A stretch of DNA of 64,000 nt from Tomocerus qinae (GCA_020055645.1 CM034546.1:78740001-78804000); one strand, 5' to 3'; shown: positions 1 to 12,515, counted from the first letter of the stretch. Translations and numbers: made by a program. The notes: generated from the letters alone by a model not told the origin.

Positions 1-1935
1 CTCAAAATAATGTTATATTTGTAAATATTTGAATTAAATATATTTTCGTTAATCATTTTGTGCAGATTCCGCTACGTTGGACTACAAATTCAATCTATTC
101 TGTCCTAAATTTATTAAATTTTTCCAAAATGATCTTGACTCAACAATGGAAAAGTCCACTTCAAAGATACTACCGAAAGCTGCTGAACGTTTGACTAACG
201 ATGATAAACCAAAGGCAGAAGTAAACACCAGCATTTGTCATTTTCCTGACTCCGATACTAAGTTACTACTGACTTCAGTCATAAGTAATCATAACTGGAA
301 TTTTACTGATGCCGAACAGAAATGCCACCACAGTTCATTAAAGGTAATATTATGCATTATCAAAATATTATTTTTATACTACAATATCTCAAAGGAGGCC
401 ATTAACATTCGCGGTACAATATCCATCATTACCCCATGTTAGTGCCATTTACATTTTTGTGTACTATGTATTATGTTCATCATCCTGATTTCTAGATTTT
501 AGCAATAATTTATTTTCCTGACGACGAATGATATAATTATTGAAATCACATATTAATATAGTATAGATTATGGAGTATCAAGTGTAAGAAATGCCATTAA
601 CTGAGAATAAAATATTAATGAAGTGTTAATTATTAAATATTGAAAGATAGAAATTTATTAAAAAGGAGTTTAGCTGGAACTAGATTATTATTGATAGCTA
701 GAGGCGCATACAAGGGTTGTCGCTGTACATGGAATTACTTCCTATTAGAATAAATAATTGAAATTCTACCCCTCTTTTGTTTCAGTTTTCTGAATACGAC
801 AATCTGCCTTGTGATCTGAATGAAGAAACAAATCGTTCAAGGCCATTGAGAATAACAACAAATGGAATTCGGGCATTTTTCACCGAAGCAACTCAAATTT
901 GTGTGTCTGAATCTCAATTTCTGCTTCTTATTTTTAAAATACAAAAGGGTAAGCTGCTTTTTTGCTTCTATAGATTGTGTACGTCCACAATATTGTAATT
1001 ATGTAAATGTATAAATATTATCTAATTATGTGCTTCAGGAAACGAATGTGTACTGCAAGTCCAGGAACATGAAATCGACCCAATGGAAACAGAAGGAAAA
1101 TGCGGCGACACTGAAACGTCATCTTCATGCGGATTGTACCCGTGCTCCAGCGAAAAGGACATCGACTTGCAACTAAAACAAATAACTCGGCCGATACAAT
1201 TTTCAAACTCGAACCAGAAGCCATTCAGTGACTATTCAGTACAGTTTAGTACAGTAGGAGGAAACAATCATGACGAAATGAAGAAGAAAACTTCGATTAA
1301 GGATTATTTCTTCGAACTGCTTTTACTTGGTTTAGTAATAATCCTGCTGGCTATATGCTTCCTGACAAATTGCTGCGGACTGAACAACGACAGAAATGAG
1401 TATGTGCATGGCTATCAATTTTCAATTCAAACAGTTTTTAGTTGTCCACTTGAAGATTATTTTAATTTCGTAATAACTTATTGATATCAATTTTTGTTAT
1501 CTTCTAGCGCTCATTATAGAGAGAACGTGTATCCTTACATAAACGACAAGTCGGGAAAGAGACTCAGAAGAGATAGTTATAGACCAGAGACTGAACCCCT
1601 TGCGATGCCATTGTCTTTAAATTTAAACAATGGCAATATAAAATGTGGAAAGAAACCAGCCTGTGTATGCAGTACTGACAAGGGAAATAATTCTGGAAAG
1701 AAGACATGGGGTTATATTGGGAACGAGGAATCTTATGCGCCCGTTCGAAATGATAGTTCTTCTACCTATATCCCTACCGTCATTCGAGGATGAAAGAACA
1801 AGGAAAATCTTCTAAATACCACATAGAAAAGGTTCTTAAGGGTACAATTACTAGAACCAATGCCTATTGCATGTGTGTTCAATGTAGTAAGTATGAATAT
1901 TATGCTTAACGCTGCTACAATAACAAACTTTGACA
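1..1935. repeat. segmental duplication, copy A part 1
   Basis: Exons and introns align closely with about 45471-47890, including intron stretches and the sequence after the stop codon (CATTCGAGGAT followed by AAAGAACAAGG). Homology fades near 1935 and resumes near 6350, where the partner is about 48280-48850. Confidence 0.85.
66..1793 (+). CDS. single-pass membrane protein, paralogue 1 (5' partial, four exons)
   Basis: Exons 66-343, 786-948, 1039-1399 and 1508-1793, each with AG acceptor and GT donor; the third intron uses GTATGT. Phases are 1, 0, 1, 2, the same as in the complete paralogue at 45259-47093, so the missing first exon (signal peptide) should lie just before position 1. The ectodomain has a Cys-rich plan (FCPK, SICHF, LPCDL, TQICV, NECV, GLYPC). 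A hydrophobic helix follows (FELLLLGLVIILLAICFL) with a CC pair at its end. The cytoplasmic tail is basic, then Ser/Tyr-rich, and ends near IPTVIRG. I do not recognise the family; the plan predicts a type I plasma-membrane protein with a beta-rich extracellular part. The tail is longer than in paralogue 2. Confidence 0.8.
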
Positions 1936-2281
1936 TACGTTGTGACAAAATGATGATTAGTTGGACTGCCAGAAGTCCAAATATATACCAAACATATCAT
2001 TAAAGCTAATTTTATAGTCCTAGAAACGGATTCAGAAAAAAATAAAGGGAATAAGGTTAGGCAAAACAGTAATCTTTGAGTGTAAATAATTTTTATGAAA
2101 TGAAGAGTCAGTGACCGATTCCGAGTCTGAGTATGATTCCTTTTCCTTAGGAAGTATAAATTACCGTCATATTTTCTTCCTTTCAGTCAGATTTCCTCCA
2201 GATTACGCTTTACACATTATACTATCATCATTCTAAACATTACCGGCATTATTCAAAAATTCATTTTATTTAGCAATTAAA

Positions 2282-3696
2282 ATGATTCCAAAACGACTGC
2301 TAGAAATTTTGATTGTGAGAACAATCAGAAAAAGACGTAAGCGTCAAATGTACATTCGAAACATATTTCGAAATAGAATTCTTCAAGGTGAAATGTATTT
2401 GGTCAATGAACTGTCCACAGACTCCTTATACCATCACATGTATTTCAGGTGAGTAATTTGTTAAAACTAATATAGTTTTCATTTTGCTACTAATTTTCTG
2501 AAATTAAATCAATAGTCATATTGGATATTAATTTGAATTATTATCTTAGAATGACTAAAGAGAGTTTTGACTATCTGCTAAATCGTATTGGCCATCGAAT
2601 AAGACATCTCAGAAACCATATGTACCCCATCCATGAACGACTTAGACTCGCAGTTACTCTTCGGTAAATCACCTTAACTTAAACCGTAACTGAAAATTCA
2701 GTTCTCAAGTGGGAAATAATTGGTTTATGGAATTTTATTCATCAATAAAGTTACTTAGCTGCAGGGTCCTCTCAGGTCAGTTTGTCATTTAACTACAGAA
2801 TATCACCCTCAGCAATATCGGGGATCTTGAGGGAGACACTCGCAGCAATTTGGAATGAACTTCATGAACAATTTATGCCAACTCCAGATGAGGGCACTTG
2901 GATTAAAATAGCTGAAGAATATGATGATCTTTGGAATTTTCCCAACTGCTGTGGCGCGTTGGATGGAAAGCACATTAGAGTAAAAAACTTTTATAATGCT
3001 GGCTCTCAGTTTTACAACTACAAAAAGTATTTTTCTATACTACTACTGATTTCTGCAGACGCCAAATACAAAATCACTGTATGTGATATTGGGGCGTGTG
3101 GGTCTTCGAGCGACATTGGTGTGCTAGAATCTTCAGTGTTTGGAGAAAAATTATTTAAACACCAATTACCCTTACCAACGCCATCAGCTCTTCCGAAGTC
3201 AGAAAAAATTTGCCCTTACGTATTTTTAGGAGATGGAGGCTTCCCATTAAAAACCAATCTTTTGAGACCGTACCCTATGGATAAAAATTTAACCAATGAT
3301 AGAAAGATTTTTAACTATAGACTTAGTAGGGCTAGGCGAGTATCTGAAAACGCTTTCGGAATTATGGCAGCGAGATTAAGAGTATTTTATACACATATTG
3401 CTGGGAATTACGAGTTAGCCGTGCTAATAGTGAAAGCTTCAGTTGTACTACATAATTTCTTTATGGAACAGTCTGATTTATTTCAACTTACGCCCGACCG
3501 AGAAAATAACGGAGAAATCATTCTAGGTACTTGGAGAGAAATTACAGAAACTGACACCGGCTATAGTTCAGGAAGTTGCAGAGGGAGTAATAATTATTCC
3601 CGCGATGCAGAAATGATTCGTAAGACGTTTACAGAATACTTTAAAGTTGACAATCCACTGTCATGGCAAGATGCATATGTGCAAAGAGGGAGTTAA
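2282..3696 (+). CDS. Harbinger-family transposase (HARBI1-like, DDE_Tnp_4)
   Basis: Three exons, 2282-2448, 2550-2663 and 2751-3696, give 408 residues, close to the usual HARBI1 length. The N-terminal part has the helix-turn-helix region; YLAAGSSQVSLSFNYRIS corresponds to the conserved 'LATG..F..la..F.is' block of the family. The nuclease core shows GALDGKHIRV (D165), SADAKYK (D197) or SSDIGV (D215), LGDGGFPL (D255) and the RRVSENAFG block with E293, so the acidic triad is present. No internal stop or frameshift was seen. It would cut and rejoin element ends in the nucleus with the MADF partner. Start chosen at the first in-frame ATG that opens a basic N-terminus. Not a host HARBI1 orthologue, because it sits in a two-gene transposon. 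Confidence 0.85.
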
Positions 3697-3880
3697 ATTT
3701 AGGTTGTGTTGCTATACATAATAAAGCATATAAGATATATTTTAGAATATTTGATGTCAATAGTTTTCGTTACATTTAGAGTATAGAAATGTCTTATTTA
3801 TAGTGATATAAACATGCAGAAATATTATTGTAACTACTTACTGATAATGTAATATTTTATCAAACAATAAAGCTTAAAGG

Positions 3881-5271
3881 TTAATCCGGAGTTTCACCAA
3901 GTACAGTATTATTGTGATTTAAAATTTGCAGCAATTTTACTTGCAAATCCATAGTATCGCTTCCATCTTCATTTAATTTTCGTAACTTGGCAGCTACAAC
4001 CTGTCCAAAATGGAAGTATTCATCTTCTTGAGTGGCACTCTTGGCATACATTTGCAAAAATTGTTTTTCAAAATCGTCATTTGATTTCCTCTTTGTTTTC
4101 TGAAATCCGAATATTGCTGTATATTAGTTTAAACTTCCAGGGCAAGCTAGTAAAAAGTAGATGTGTCATATGTCTGAATTTAGACAGCGGGATCTCGATT
4201 GCTTTGCGTCTTTAACTTGTTTGCTGCCATAAAATCTGGTAATGTTGCATTCTTGGCCTTCAAATCTAATACAGGGGTCAATAATACAAACAGCCTATTT
4301 ATAAATAATATCTATTATGAATATAAATAAAAAACAAATAATCGATTATCCTCGAAAGCATCCAAAGTATTGGAAACCAGTGTTAGGTTTGAATACAACA
4401 GATTAGGGCATTATGGTACCAGACTAAATGACAACATCGTAGACAAAGACAGCGCAACGACGGCCGAAGGCAACGATATCCCGCTGCCTATATTCAACTG
4501 CGTCATAAATAGGACAACAGTACAAAATCTTTTTGTAGAATGTACCGGACGATTTGGCTGAGCATCTACAGTGTAAAATGCAGTTTGTGAATTTTCGGCC
4601 GCAGATCTAGTATTTGCAATTTCTATGATCTCTTGTACATCCTTCAATTGATGAATTACTTGAAAACCGTCATTAGAGGGGTTAGTTTCAGCGTTCTCTT
4701 CGATTTCAGAAGCCATAGGTGTTGGATGGTAATTAGACACAGTCCTGTAATTTTATTAATTCAAATATAGAAAATAAAGTTGATTCAACATATGGTTAAA
4801 TAGCATGTATAATGATTGATATACTAAAAACGAACTTATTTTTGTGAGGACGATAAACGTCTTTATAAAATTCCATTGATCGACTATGGCGGAAAAATGG
4901 CTCTTCTCCTCTTCCTGATCCAGTTGGCTTGTTTAATTTTTGCAGGTAGGCAGTATACTGTTTCCTTAAATTATCCCATGTACTTGTGCATATTTCAACT
5001 ATAAAAACAGATATTAAAAATCGACAATATCCTTTGTCAGCACTTTTTAATTATAATTAGTCATTGTCGTTATTTAATGCAAAACTGTTATAAAATTAAT
5101 TTATTTAGTACCATTACGGCTAGTAGCGGCTGCAATTGACTCCCAGGCATTTTTCTTCTTCAAGGTATCCTTGTAATCGGTTCGGTTTTTTTGATAAAGA
5201 TATGGTTTTTCTTGCACACACTGAATCAACTTTTCCTCAAAATCTATTTGACTATTTTGCTGAGTTGACAT
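3881..5271 (-). CDS. MADF/BESS-like DNA-binding protein of the Harbinger element
   Basis: Exons 5112-5271, 4836-4998, 4519-4744 and 3881-4099 give 255 residues in phase. Exons 1-2 encode a MADF fold: LIQCVQEKPYLY, TDYKDTLKKKNAWESIA and, across the intron, STWDNLRKQYTAYLQKL, ending FYKDVYRPHKNK. The last exon (KRKSNDDFEKQFLQMY, then EYFHFGQVVAAKLRKL) is amphipathic and resembles a BESS/oligomerisation tail. MADF/SANT partners of Harbinger transposases bind subterminal DNA and carry the transposase into the nucleus. The exon 3 donor (GTTGTC at 4518) is chosen by phase and is the weakest junction. Intron 3 holds a fragment of the GCAGCGGGATCTCG foldback family near 4186. Confidence 0.75.
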
Positions 5272-5389
5272 TGTTTGAAAATCAAAATGCTTTCAAATAA
5301 AATTGATCACCGTATGAAATCTACGTAAAATTTGATGTGAAGTATTGGTGAAATAGTAATGCCAAAGACACTGATGCACTGCATTACTT

Positions 5390-5485
5390 TTTTTCGAGTT
5401 TGGAATAAGATTAGGGAAAAGTTGACCGGGTTTCAACTCTCCCTTTTCCAATTCATTGTCTTATTCCTAGTCTTAATCCGACAGT
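5390..5485. repeat. internal palindrome near the right end of the Harbinger element
   Basis: GGAATAAGATTAGGGAAAAG is followed within about 50 bp by its imperfect inverse (CCCTTTTCC, then CTTATTCCTAGTCTTAATCC). It is probably a rearranged terminal segment of the element. Confidence 0.45.
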
Positions 5486-5639
5486 ATATATATGCTACTA
5501 AAATTCTGAAAGCTATGGTTAATCTTATTCCTATTCAGACAAATGAGTGTAAAGTACCAGAGGAAATCTGAAAATCTTATTCCATTTTCCCCAAACAGAT
5601 TCAGCGTCTGAATCTACTATCATAAATGTTATTTTCATA

Positions 5640-6340
5640 TGCCATTCTGAATCATTGGTTGAATCTGCGTCATATGGTAGGACTATAAAATAAGCTTAAA
5701 ATAAATAAATATAAAGTCGATAGTTCTCCCAACAGCCATCTTGCCACATAGCTGACATTTAATTATAAACACTCGTAACAAGTATAATTAATTTCAGATA
5801 GTTTGAAACGTAATTTATCAGAATTTACTAAGGAGAATTACGACTAAGAGTGAGGAAAGTTGGAATGGAAAAATATGGGTTTGAGTGTTTAATGGTAATA
5901 AGAATAACTAATCACTAGAAATGTATTACTGCTGTGCAAATTACTTAAATAACATAGTAGATATTAAATGGAACCATTTTGAACTACTTATTGGCGAATG
6001 TTGGTGTGAATATTAGCTTGTTCAATTGACAGCTAATATTTGCCCTTTGATTTTGTCTAAACGGTAAGGAAGGGCACATTTGTTCTTAAATTGGTACCCT
6101 GATTTGTCAATGTCTTAATTAGCTACAATTTCATGATATTTGGTGTTTGGGGCAAGCATTTCAGTTCTAGTCACCGTGTTATTTAAATGGGTACACAAAT
6201 GTTCGTTACTTTTCTTATAGTTACTAACTACACAGTAACGATATAAACAAACATTTTCAGGTAAGATGCTGCAACCATCTGACTACCGTTTCATGGTAAA
6301 TTTAATTCAGATTATGAAACTTTAATTTGGAGTCTGATTT
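5640..6340. other. no gene seen
   Basis: AT-rich sequence between the Harbinger element and the resumption of the segmental duplication. No long ORF, tRNA or clear repeat found. Confidence 0.5.
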
Positions 6341-6349
6341 GGTCAATTA

Positions 6350-6905
6350 ATGAAGGATAATCAGATTTTAGTTTTACACAATATTAATAAATCAACAAAA
6401 ATAGCTTATGACAATCTTCAGTTCTGATATTTAAGTATAGATTATTATAATAATATAATGTCGTATGGAATACTTCTGAATCATAAAAATGAGATTAAGG
6501 AGAGAGAATTTTGTATATTTCTAACCATTGGAAAAAGTATGATGTTATGGTCATATTATTTTATGGTATATTAAAAAGGTGATTTTGATTAATTTGGATT
6601 AAGTGTTAAACTAAGCCGATTCAGTGTGTGTGCCTATTAAAGATCTATATTACGCGACTATGAATTTATTTAAATGACTTTTGTGAAATGCAGAGACATC
6701 CAAAAGCAATTAATTGTTACTGCTGCTGTCAGTTCAATGGTGGCCTGTCGTTGTGACTGTAATAAAGATGATTCAATTAATGTGCTAAGCAAAAATATTT
6801 CACCCATATAACATTATAATTTTATATGTTTACATACTGACCACAAAATCACCACACAAAACTAATTTTGCACGGGGAAATTTATCTTTTTTAATCTATT
6901 GTAGT
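6350..6905. repeat. segmental duplication, copy A part 2 (non-coding)
   Basis: Aligns with about 48275-48830: shared blocks include AATCAACAAAAATAG, GACAATCTT, AAAAAGGTGATTTTGATTAA and GTTAAACTAAGCCGATTCA. No intact ORF is shared, so it is probably downstream intergenic sequence copied together with the membrane-protein gene. Confidence 0.8.
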
Positions 6906-7675
6906 CAATACTTTACACTCAAGGAAAGACACTTGCCATTTTGCTGATGATGTTGTGGCTCGCACTTTGCGGTAACACACTTACTTGACGCTCATGATAA
7001 TAAAAACGAAGCAGAGACCCTTAATTAAAACAGACGGATTCGCAGCTTTGTAACTATTTAATATCCCTACTTTATTAAAATGTAGAAGGATATGTGCACA
7101 ATACAGTACATGATATTATATTAATTAGATATAAATGGCTGAAAACACGTTTTTAAAAAAAATAAAAACGATATTATGTAGGAAGGAAGGTAATCTAATA
7201 GCGACATTAAAAAAATTCCGTACTACATACTTATTATAATATTGGATTAACTATGGTCTTTATGTTAAGTAATGGCTAAATATCTTTTAATTAAGCAAAA
7301 TGGGGGACTGGGTAGACAAACGTATATTGTCACCATTAAATCTAACAAATTAAAATACCAAAAAACAAATTTATATGCGCTTGATTTTGCTGACCTATTA
7401 ATTTCCTTAAACTGAAACTAATTAACTGTATAACGGCAAACTGGTATAGCAGCATTGTAATAAAAATGTATGCTTCAAAAATATGTTTTAATTAATTTTT
7501 ATTTCAAAATAATGTCGATTTCCTCTCTAGTTCCCCTCAAAATCAATCATTATTGGTCACTATTGAAGAGAGAGTTATTTGAATATGAACTAAAACTAAG
7601 ATGGAAACTAAATTAGACTAGGGTGAGACTGAAAAATGTTACTCTGAGATTCTGCTGGGAGGACAGATATAATAC
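6906..7675. other. no gene seen
   Basis: AT-rich intergenic DNA with only short ORFs. Confidence 0.5.
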
Positions 7676-8010
7676 GTGTTAGGGGGAGAGCACAGCATCT
7701 ACTATAGTAGTAGAGCTATGCATTTTCGATTCATGTCCAGTGTGCGAAACAACATCCACTACCCCCTCTACAAATATGAGAGTTTTCGTTCACACTGTAC
7801 AGATTTACACGAAGAGACTTTGGTAAGGGGTACTGAACCATTATAGGTGATAGTGGCCAGTGGTAGAAACTGGCACGAACGGAATGGGCCGACAGAAACA
7901 GTCCAAAATGGAAGATAATGTCCACACTGTTCCAATTTCAGCTTTTGTGTCGTTCTTTTGACATCAAGGCGTGTCAAAGGGCAAGGTCGACAGGCCAATA
8001 CACTCAACGC
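7676..8010. repeat. dispersed repeat beside the 21-bp array
   Basis: Shares GTTAGGGGGAGAG-like sequence and the block TACACGAAGAGACTT plus GGTACTGAA with the element at 35584-36120 that splits the other minisatellite. No intact protein is encoded. Probably a SINE or a degenerate mobile-element end. Confidence 0.5.
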
Positions 8011-8148
8011 CCCCTATAATAATACCAAGTGCAGTCTCCGCTAATTATGTAATGATATAAATTATAAAATTTCGTGTATTGTATTTATTAATTCCGTACT
8101 AAATGATATACCAAATTAAATATTAACAAAAAATATTAGGGACCGGAT

Positions 8149-10831
8149 ATTTTCCCAATTTCTCCAGAATTTTTCCGAATTTTTCCGGAAATTTTCCTAA
8201 TTTCTCCGGAATTTTTCCCAATTTCTCCGGAAATTTTCCGAATTTCTCCGGAAATTTTCCGAATTTCTCCGGAATTTTTCCCAATTTCTCCGGAAATTTT
8301 CCCAATTTCTCCAGAATTTTTCCGAATTTTTCCGGAAATTTTTCGAATTTCTCCGGAAATTTTCCCAATTTCTCCAGAATTTTTCCGAATTTTTCCGGAA
8401 ATTTTCCTAATTTCTCCGGAATTTTTCCCAATTTTTCCGGAAATTTTCCTAATTTCTCCGGAATTTTTCCCAATTTCTCCGGAAATTTTCCGAATTTCTC
8501 CGGAAATTTTCCGAATTTCTCCGGAATTTTTCCCAATTTCTCCGGAAATTTTCCCAATTATTACCGGAAATTTTCCGAATTTCTCCGGAATTTTTCCCAA
8601 TTTCTCCGGAAATTTTCCCAATTTCTCCGGAATTTTTCCCAATTTCTCCGGAAATTTTCCCAATTTCTCCAGAATTTTTCCGAATTTTTCCGGAAATTTT
8701 TCGAATTTCTCCGGAAATTTTCCCTATTTCTCCAGAATTTTTCCGAATTTTTCCGGAAATTTTCCTAATTTCTCCGGAATTTTTCCCAATTTCTCCGGAA
8801 ATTATCCAAATTTCTCCGGAATTTTTCCCAATTTCTCCGGAAATTTTCCCAATTTCTCCAGGAATTTTTTCCAATTTCTCCGGAAATTTTCCCAATTTCT
8901 CTGGAAATTTTCCCAATTCCTCCGGAAATTTTCCCAATTTCTCCGGAATTTTTCCGAATTTTTCCGGAAATTTTCCGGAAATTTTTCGGAAATTTTCCCA
9001 ATTTCTCCGGAATTTTTCCGGAAATTTTCCCAATTTCTCCGGAATTTTTCCGAATTTTTCCGGAAATTTTCCCAATTTCTCCGGAAATTTTCCCAATTTC
9101 TCCGGAATTTTTCCGAATTTTTCCGGAAATTTTCCCAATTTCTCCGGAATTTTTCCGAATTTTTTCCGGAAATTTTCCCAATTTCTCCGGAAATTTTCCC
9201 AATTTCTCCGGAATTTTTCCGAATTTTTCCGGAATTTTTCCGAATTTTTCCGGAAATTTTCCCAATTTCTCCGGAATTTTTCCGAATTTTTCCGGAAATT
9301 TTCCCAATTTCTCCGGAAATTTTCCCAATTTCTCCGGAATTTTTCCGAATTTTTCCGGAAATTTTCCCAATTTCTCCAGAATTTTTCCCAATTTCTCCAG
9401 AATTTTTCCTAATTTCTCCGGAATTTTTCCGAATTTCTCCGGAAATTTTCCGAATTTCTCCGGAAATTTTCCCAATTTCTCCGAAATTTTCCCAATTTCT
9501 CCAGAATTTTTCCGAATTTTTCCGGAAATTTTTCGAATTTCTCCCGGAAATTTTCCCAATTTCTCCAGAATTTTTCCGAATTTTTCCGGAAATTTCTTAA
9601 TTTCTCCGGAATTTTTCCCAATTTCTCCGGAAATTTTCCGAATTTCTCCGGAAATTTTCCGAATTTCTCCGGAATTTTTCCCAATTTCTCCGGAAATTTT
9701 CCCAATTTCTCCAGAATTTTTCCGAATTTTTCCGGAAATTTTTCGAATTTCTCCGGAAATTTTCCCAATTTCTCCAGAATTTTTCCGAATTTTTCCGGAA
9801 ATTTTCCCAATTTCTCCAGAATTTTTCCCAATTTCTCCAGAATTTTTCCTAATTTCTCCGGAATTTTTCCCAATTTCTCCGGAAATTTTCCGAATTTCTC
9901 CGGAATTTTTCCGAATTTTTCCGGAAATTTTCCTAATTTCTCCGGAATTTTTCCCAATTTCTCCGGAAATTTTCCGAATTTCTCCGGAAATTTTCCGAAT
10001 TTCTCCGGAATTTTTTCCCAATTTCTCCGGAAATTTTCCCAATTATTACCGGAAATTTTCCGAATTTCTCCGGAATTTTTCCCAATTTCTCCGGAAATTT
10101 TCCCAATTTCTCCGGAATTTTTCCGAATTCTTCCGGAAATTTTCCCAAATTCTCCGGAATTTTTCCCAATTTCTCCGGAATTTTTCCCAATTTCTCCGGA
10201 ATTTTTCCGAATTTTTCCGGAAATTTTCCCAATTTCTCCGGAATTTTTCCGAATTTTTCCGGAAATTTTCCCAATTTCTCCGGAAATTTTCCCAATTTCT
10301 CCGGAATTTTTCCGAATTTTTCCGGAAATTTTCCCAATTTCTCCAGAATTTTTCCCAATTTCTCCAGAATTTTTCCTAATTTCTCCGGAATTTTTCCCAA
10401 TTTCTCCGGAAATTTTCCGAATTTCTCCGGAAATTTTCCCAATTTCTCCGGAAATTTTCCCAATTTCTCCAGAATTTTTCCGAATTTTTCCGGGAATTTT
10501 TCGAATTTCTCCGGAAATTTTCCCAATTTCTCCAGAATTTTTCCGAATTTTTCCGGAAATTTTCCTAATTTCTCCGGAATTTTTCCCAATTTCTCCGGAA
10601 ATTTTCCGAATTTCTCCGGAAATTTTCCGAATTTCTCCGGAATTTTTCCCAATTTCTCCGGAAATTTTCCCAATTTCTCCAGAATTTTTCCGAATTTTTC
10701 CGGAAATTTTTCGAATTTCTCCGGAAATTTTCCCAATTTCTCCAGAATTTTTCCGAATTTTTCCGGAAATTTTCCCAATTTCTCCAGAATTTTTCCCAAT
10801 TTCTCCAGAATTTTTCCTAATTTCTCCGGAA
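8149..10831. repeat. 21-bp minisatellite, about 2.7 kb
   Basis: About 128 tandem copies of 21-bp units of the type TTTTCCCAATTTCTCCGGAAA, with variants at a few positions (CCC/CCG/CCT, CTCCGG/CTCCAG/TTCCGG). Because 21 is a multiple of three, the minus strand stays open in more than one frame and yields pseudo-proteins of repeated GKFPEKL or GKISGEI heptads. AATTT and AAATTTT tracts alternate every 10-11 bp. A few higher-order units recur (for example the ATTATTACCGG variant near 8556 and 10042). Confidence 0.95.
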
Positions 10832-11173
10832 TACTTACGCCTAATATTGGACGAGTTAGTCTCTACTGTTGTATGTGGCAACTCTGACAGACAGTCAGAC
10901 AGCGAGACAGCCATAAGAATTTTGACAAATCATTTAAATGTATTATAAGGTTGGCTTGGTGTGCGTTTGATTGACGATGCAATGGCAACAGTAATAGATA
11001 AACATCAATTGTAGATTTTTGTCTTGTAAATGGTCCACTAACCTTTTGTAAAAATTAAAATCAATATATATTTGTTGACTTCTATATACGCCTAACTACT
11101 TACAGCTTGTCGCTTTCTTGCAATATTAATGCATTTAAGAATTTCAAATGTGAATATTAAATTGGTTCTGGTT

Positions 11174-12515
11174 TTAAGTGGAGGGAAATGTTACAAGTAG
11201 AGTGACGGTGAACGAGAGAATGGCTTCGTATGTGTCGAATAGATGTTTGTGCTTGATGGCCCTCAAGACTCCGTAACGAATCCCATAAGGCTTCAATGCA
11301 AGCAGTTGTAGACGATTCAGTTTTCCATTTCCCAATGTTGAGCGCATATCTTCCAGTATGTTGGATGACTTGTCCAAGCAAATAGCAGAACCCAGCAATA
11401 TCATTGTCAGGTAAAATATACACATCCAACAAAATAAACTGAACACCAAAACCTCGAATAGTTTTCCTTTGAAAATTCTTAAGGTCGCAAACAAGCACAA
11501 CGTTAGACAGACCGAGAGAACGTATGTGAAAGTTGGCATTAGTACCGACACACAACTGTCGTTGTAAAGGATGTTCAGGACACGCAATTTTTGGAATGCT
11601 GCAATTTTCACTTTCATCGTTTCCATACTGCAATATACATCATTTTTAATTCAGTTAAGAAAATTCAGATTGAATTGAATTTCTTTAGATTTTACCTCAA
11701 TTTATTCAGCATTGCCATGTTTCTGAGATTGTAAACTGAAGCGTAGATGATAAAAAACATTAATGCCAATCCCCCGACAGCTAGAAAAAAATCGTTGATT
11801 ATAAAAATCGCCCCAACTACAAGAAAATTCCCAATTCTTCCAGGAAACATGAAATCGGCAATGAAATGGTTTCCTGGACAGAAGAAATTTGTGAAAGAAC
11901 TAAATGTTATCGATAAAATCAAATATGATGGCATTAGCCATTTCCAAAGGAAGGTCTCCAAATAAATTTTGTTTCGTCTCAGTTGTCCGTCATCATTTTC
12001 TGTTGCTTCTATAACCATAAACGCCGTTATATTATTTTGTACTAATTACAGAGTGGAAAAGTTAGACTTTTTATTCTATTCAATTTTACATCAAACATCC
12101 ATACATTTTGGTACTATATTAGCTTATGCCTTCACTTACCATTGAATATGCTTTTGAAATCCATTTGGTTCAACACTCGTACTATACGTTCTCCGTTTGT
12201 TTTAAAATTAAACAATACTGCACTGAATATTATTTGCGAAGAGGAAAATATACAAAGAAATGCCAATTGAAATGCATTGGGATTTGAGCTTCTCAATTCT
12301 GATATTAGCTGAAATAGCTCATAAAACGTCAAAAGATGGAGACATTTTGCGACAACTTTATTCATCAAAATGTGCCGTTTTGGTGTGTGGATAAATTTTT
12401 CTTTTGATGTGCTCCAAACTAATGGAATTGCTCCACAACTGGCTAAAACTTCTACCCAAAATTTTGGTCGGGTTATTGTGTGACGAAATTTTGTAATTTT
12501 GGCCTTTAAATTCAT
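11174..12515 (-). CDS. 7-TM chemoreceptor, gustatory-receptor-like
   Basis: Exons 12140-12515, 11696-12008 and 11174-11627 (phases 1 and 2) give 380 residues. Several hydrophobic helices are visible: FQLAFLCIFSSSQIIFSAVL, WLMPSYLILSITFSSFTNFF, FLVVGAIFIINDFFLAVGGL, FTYVLSVCLTLCLFATLRIF, then another pair before a short C-terminus. Intron phases match the gene at 61692-63093, and both share ELR near the end of TM2, 'KLR.LN.LYN', 'YGI..G..RA.K' and 'FEA..S/TYLVT.L'-like ends. Insect-type GR/OR receptors are ligand-gated cation channels in sensory dendrites. The ligand cannot be told from sequence. Confidence 0.7.

Larger units (their letters stand above)
2030..5620. mobile_element. PIF/Harbinger-type DNA transposon (approximate ends)
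   Basis: The element carries the two genes typical of PIF/Harbinger: a DDE_Tnp_4 (HARBI1-like) transposase on + and a MADF/Myb-like DNA-binding protein on -, convergent with about 185 bp between stops. Inverted matches flank the genes: TCAGATTTCCTC followed by TTTACAC near 2189-2217 recurs inverted near 5546-5570, and weaker G/A-rich matches containing GGAATAAG lie near 2035-2060 and 5570-5605. A 3-bp target duplication could not be fixed. The 45-49 kb duplicate lacks this stretch, which supports insertion after the duplication. Confidence 0.75.

Noticed and set aside
8123..10914. Long minus-strand reading frames (144-501 codons) in the 21-bp array
   Set aside because: They follow from a period divisible by three with no stop in the unit; several frames are open at once and the frame switches at indels. 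No splice or start context supports a protein.
11157..11633. 158-codon minus ORF overlapping the last exon of the 11-kb receptor
   Set aside because: Alternative frame of the same exon; lacks hydrophobic helices and does not match the paralogue at 61.7-63.1 kb.
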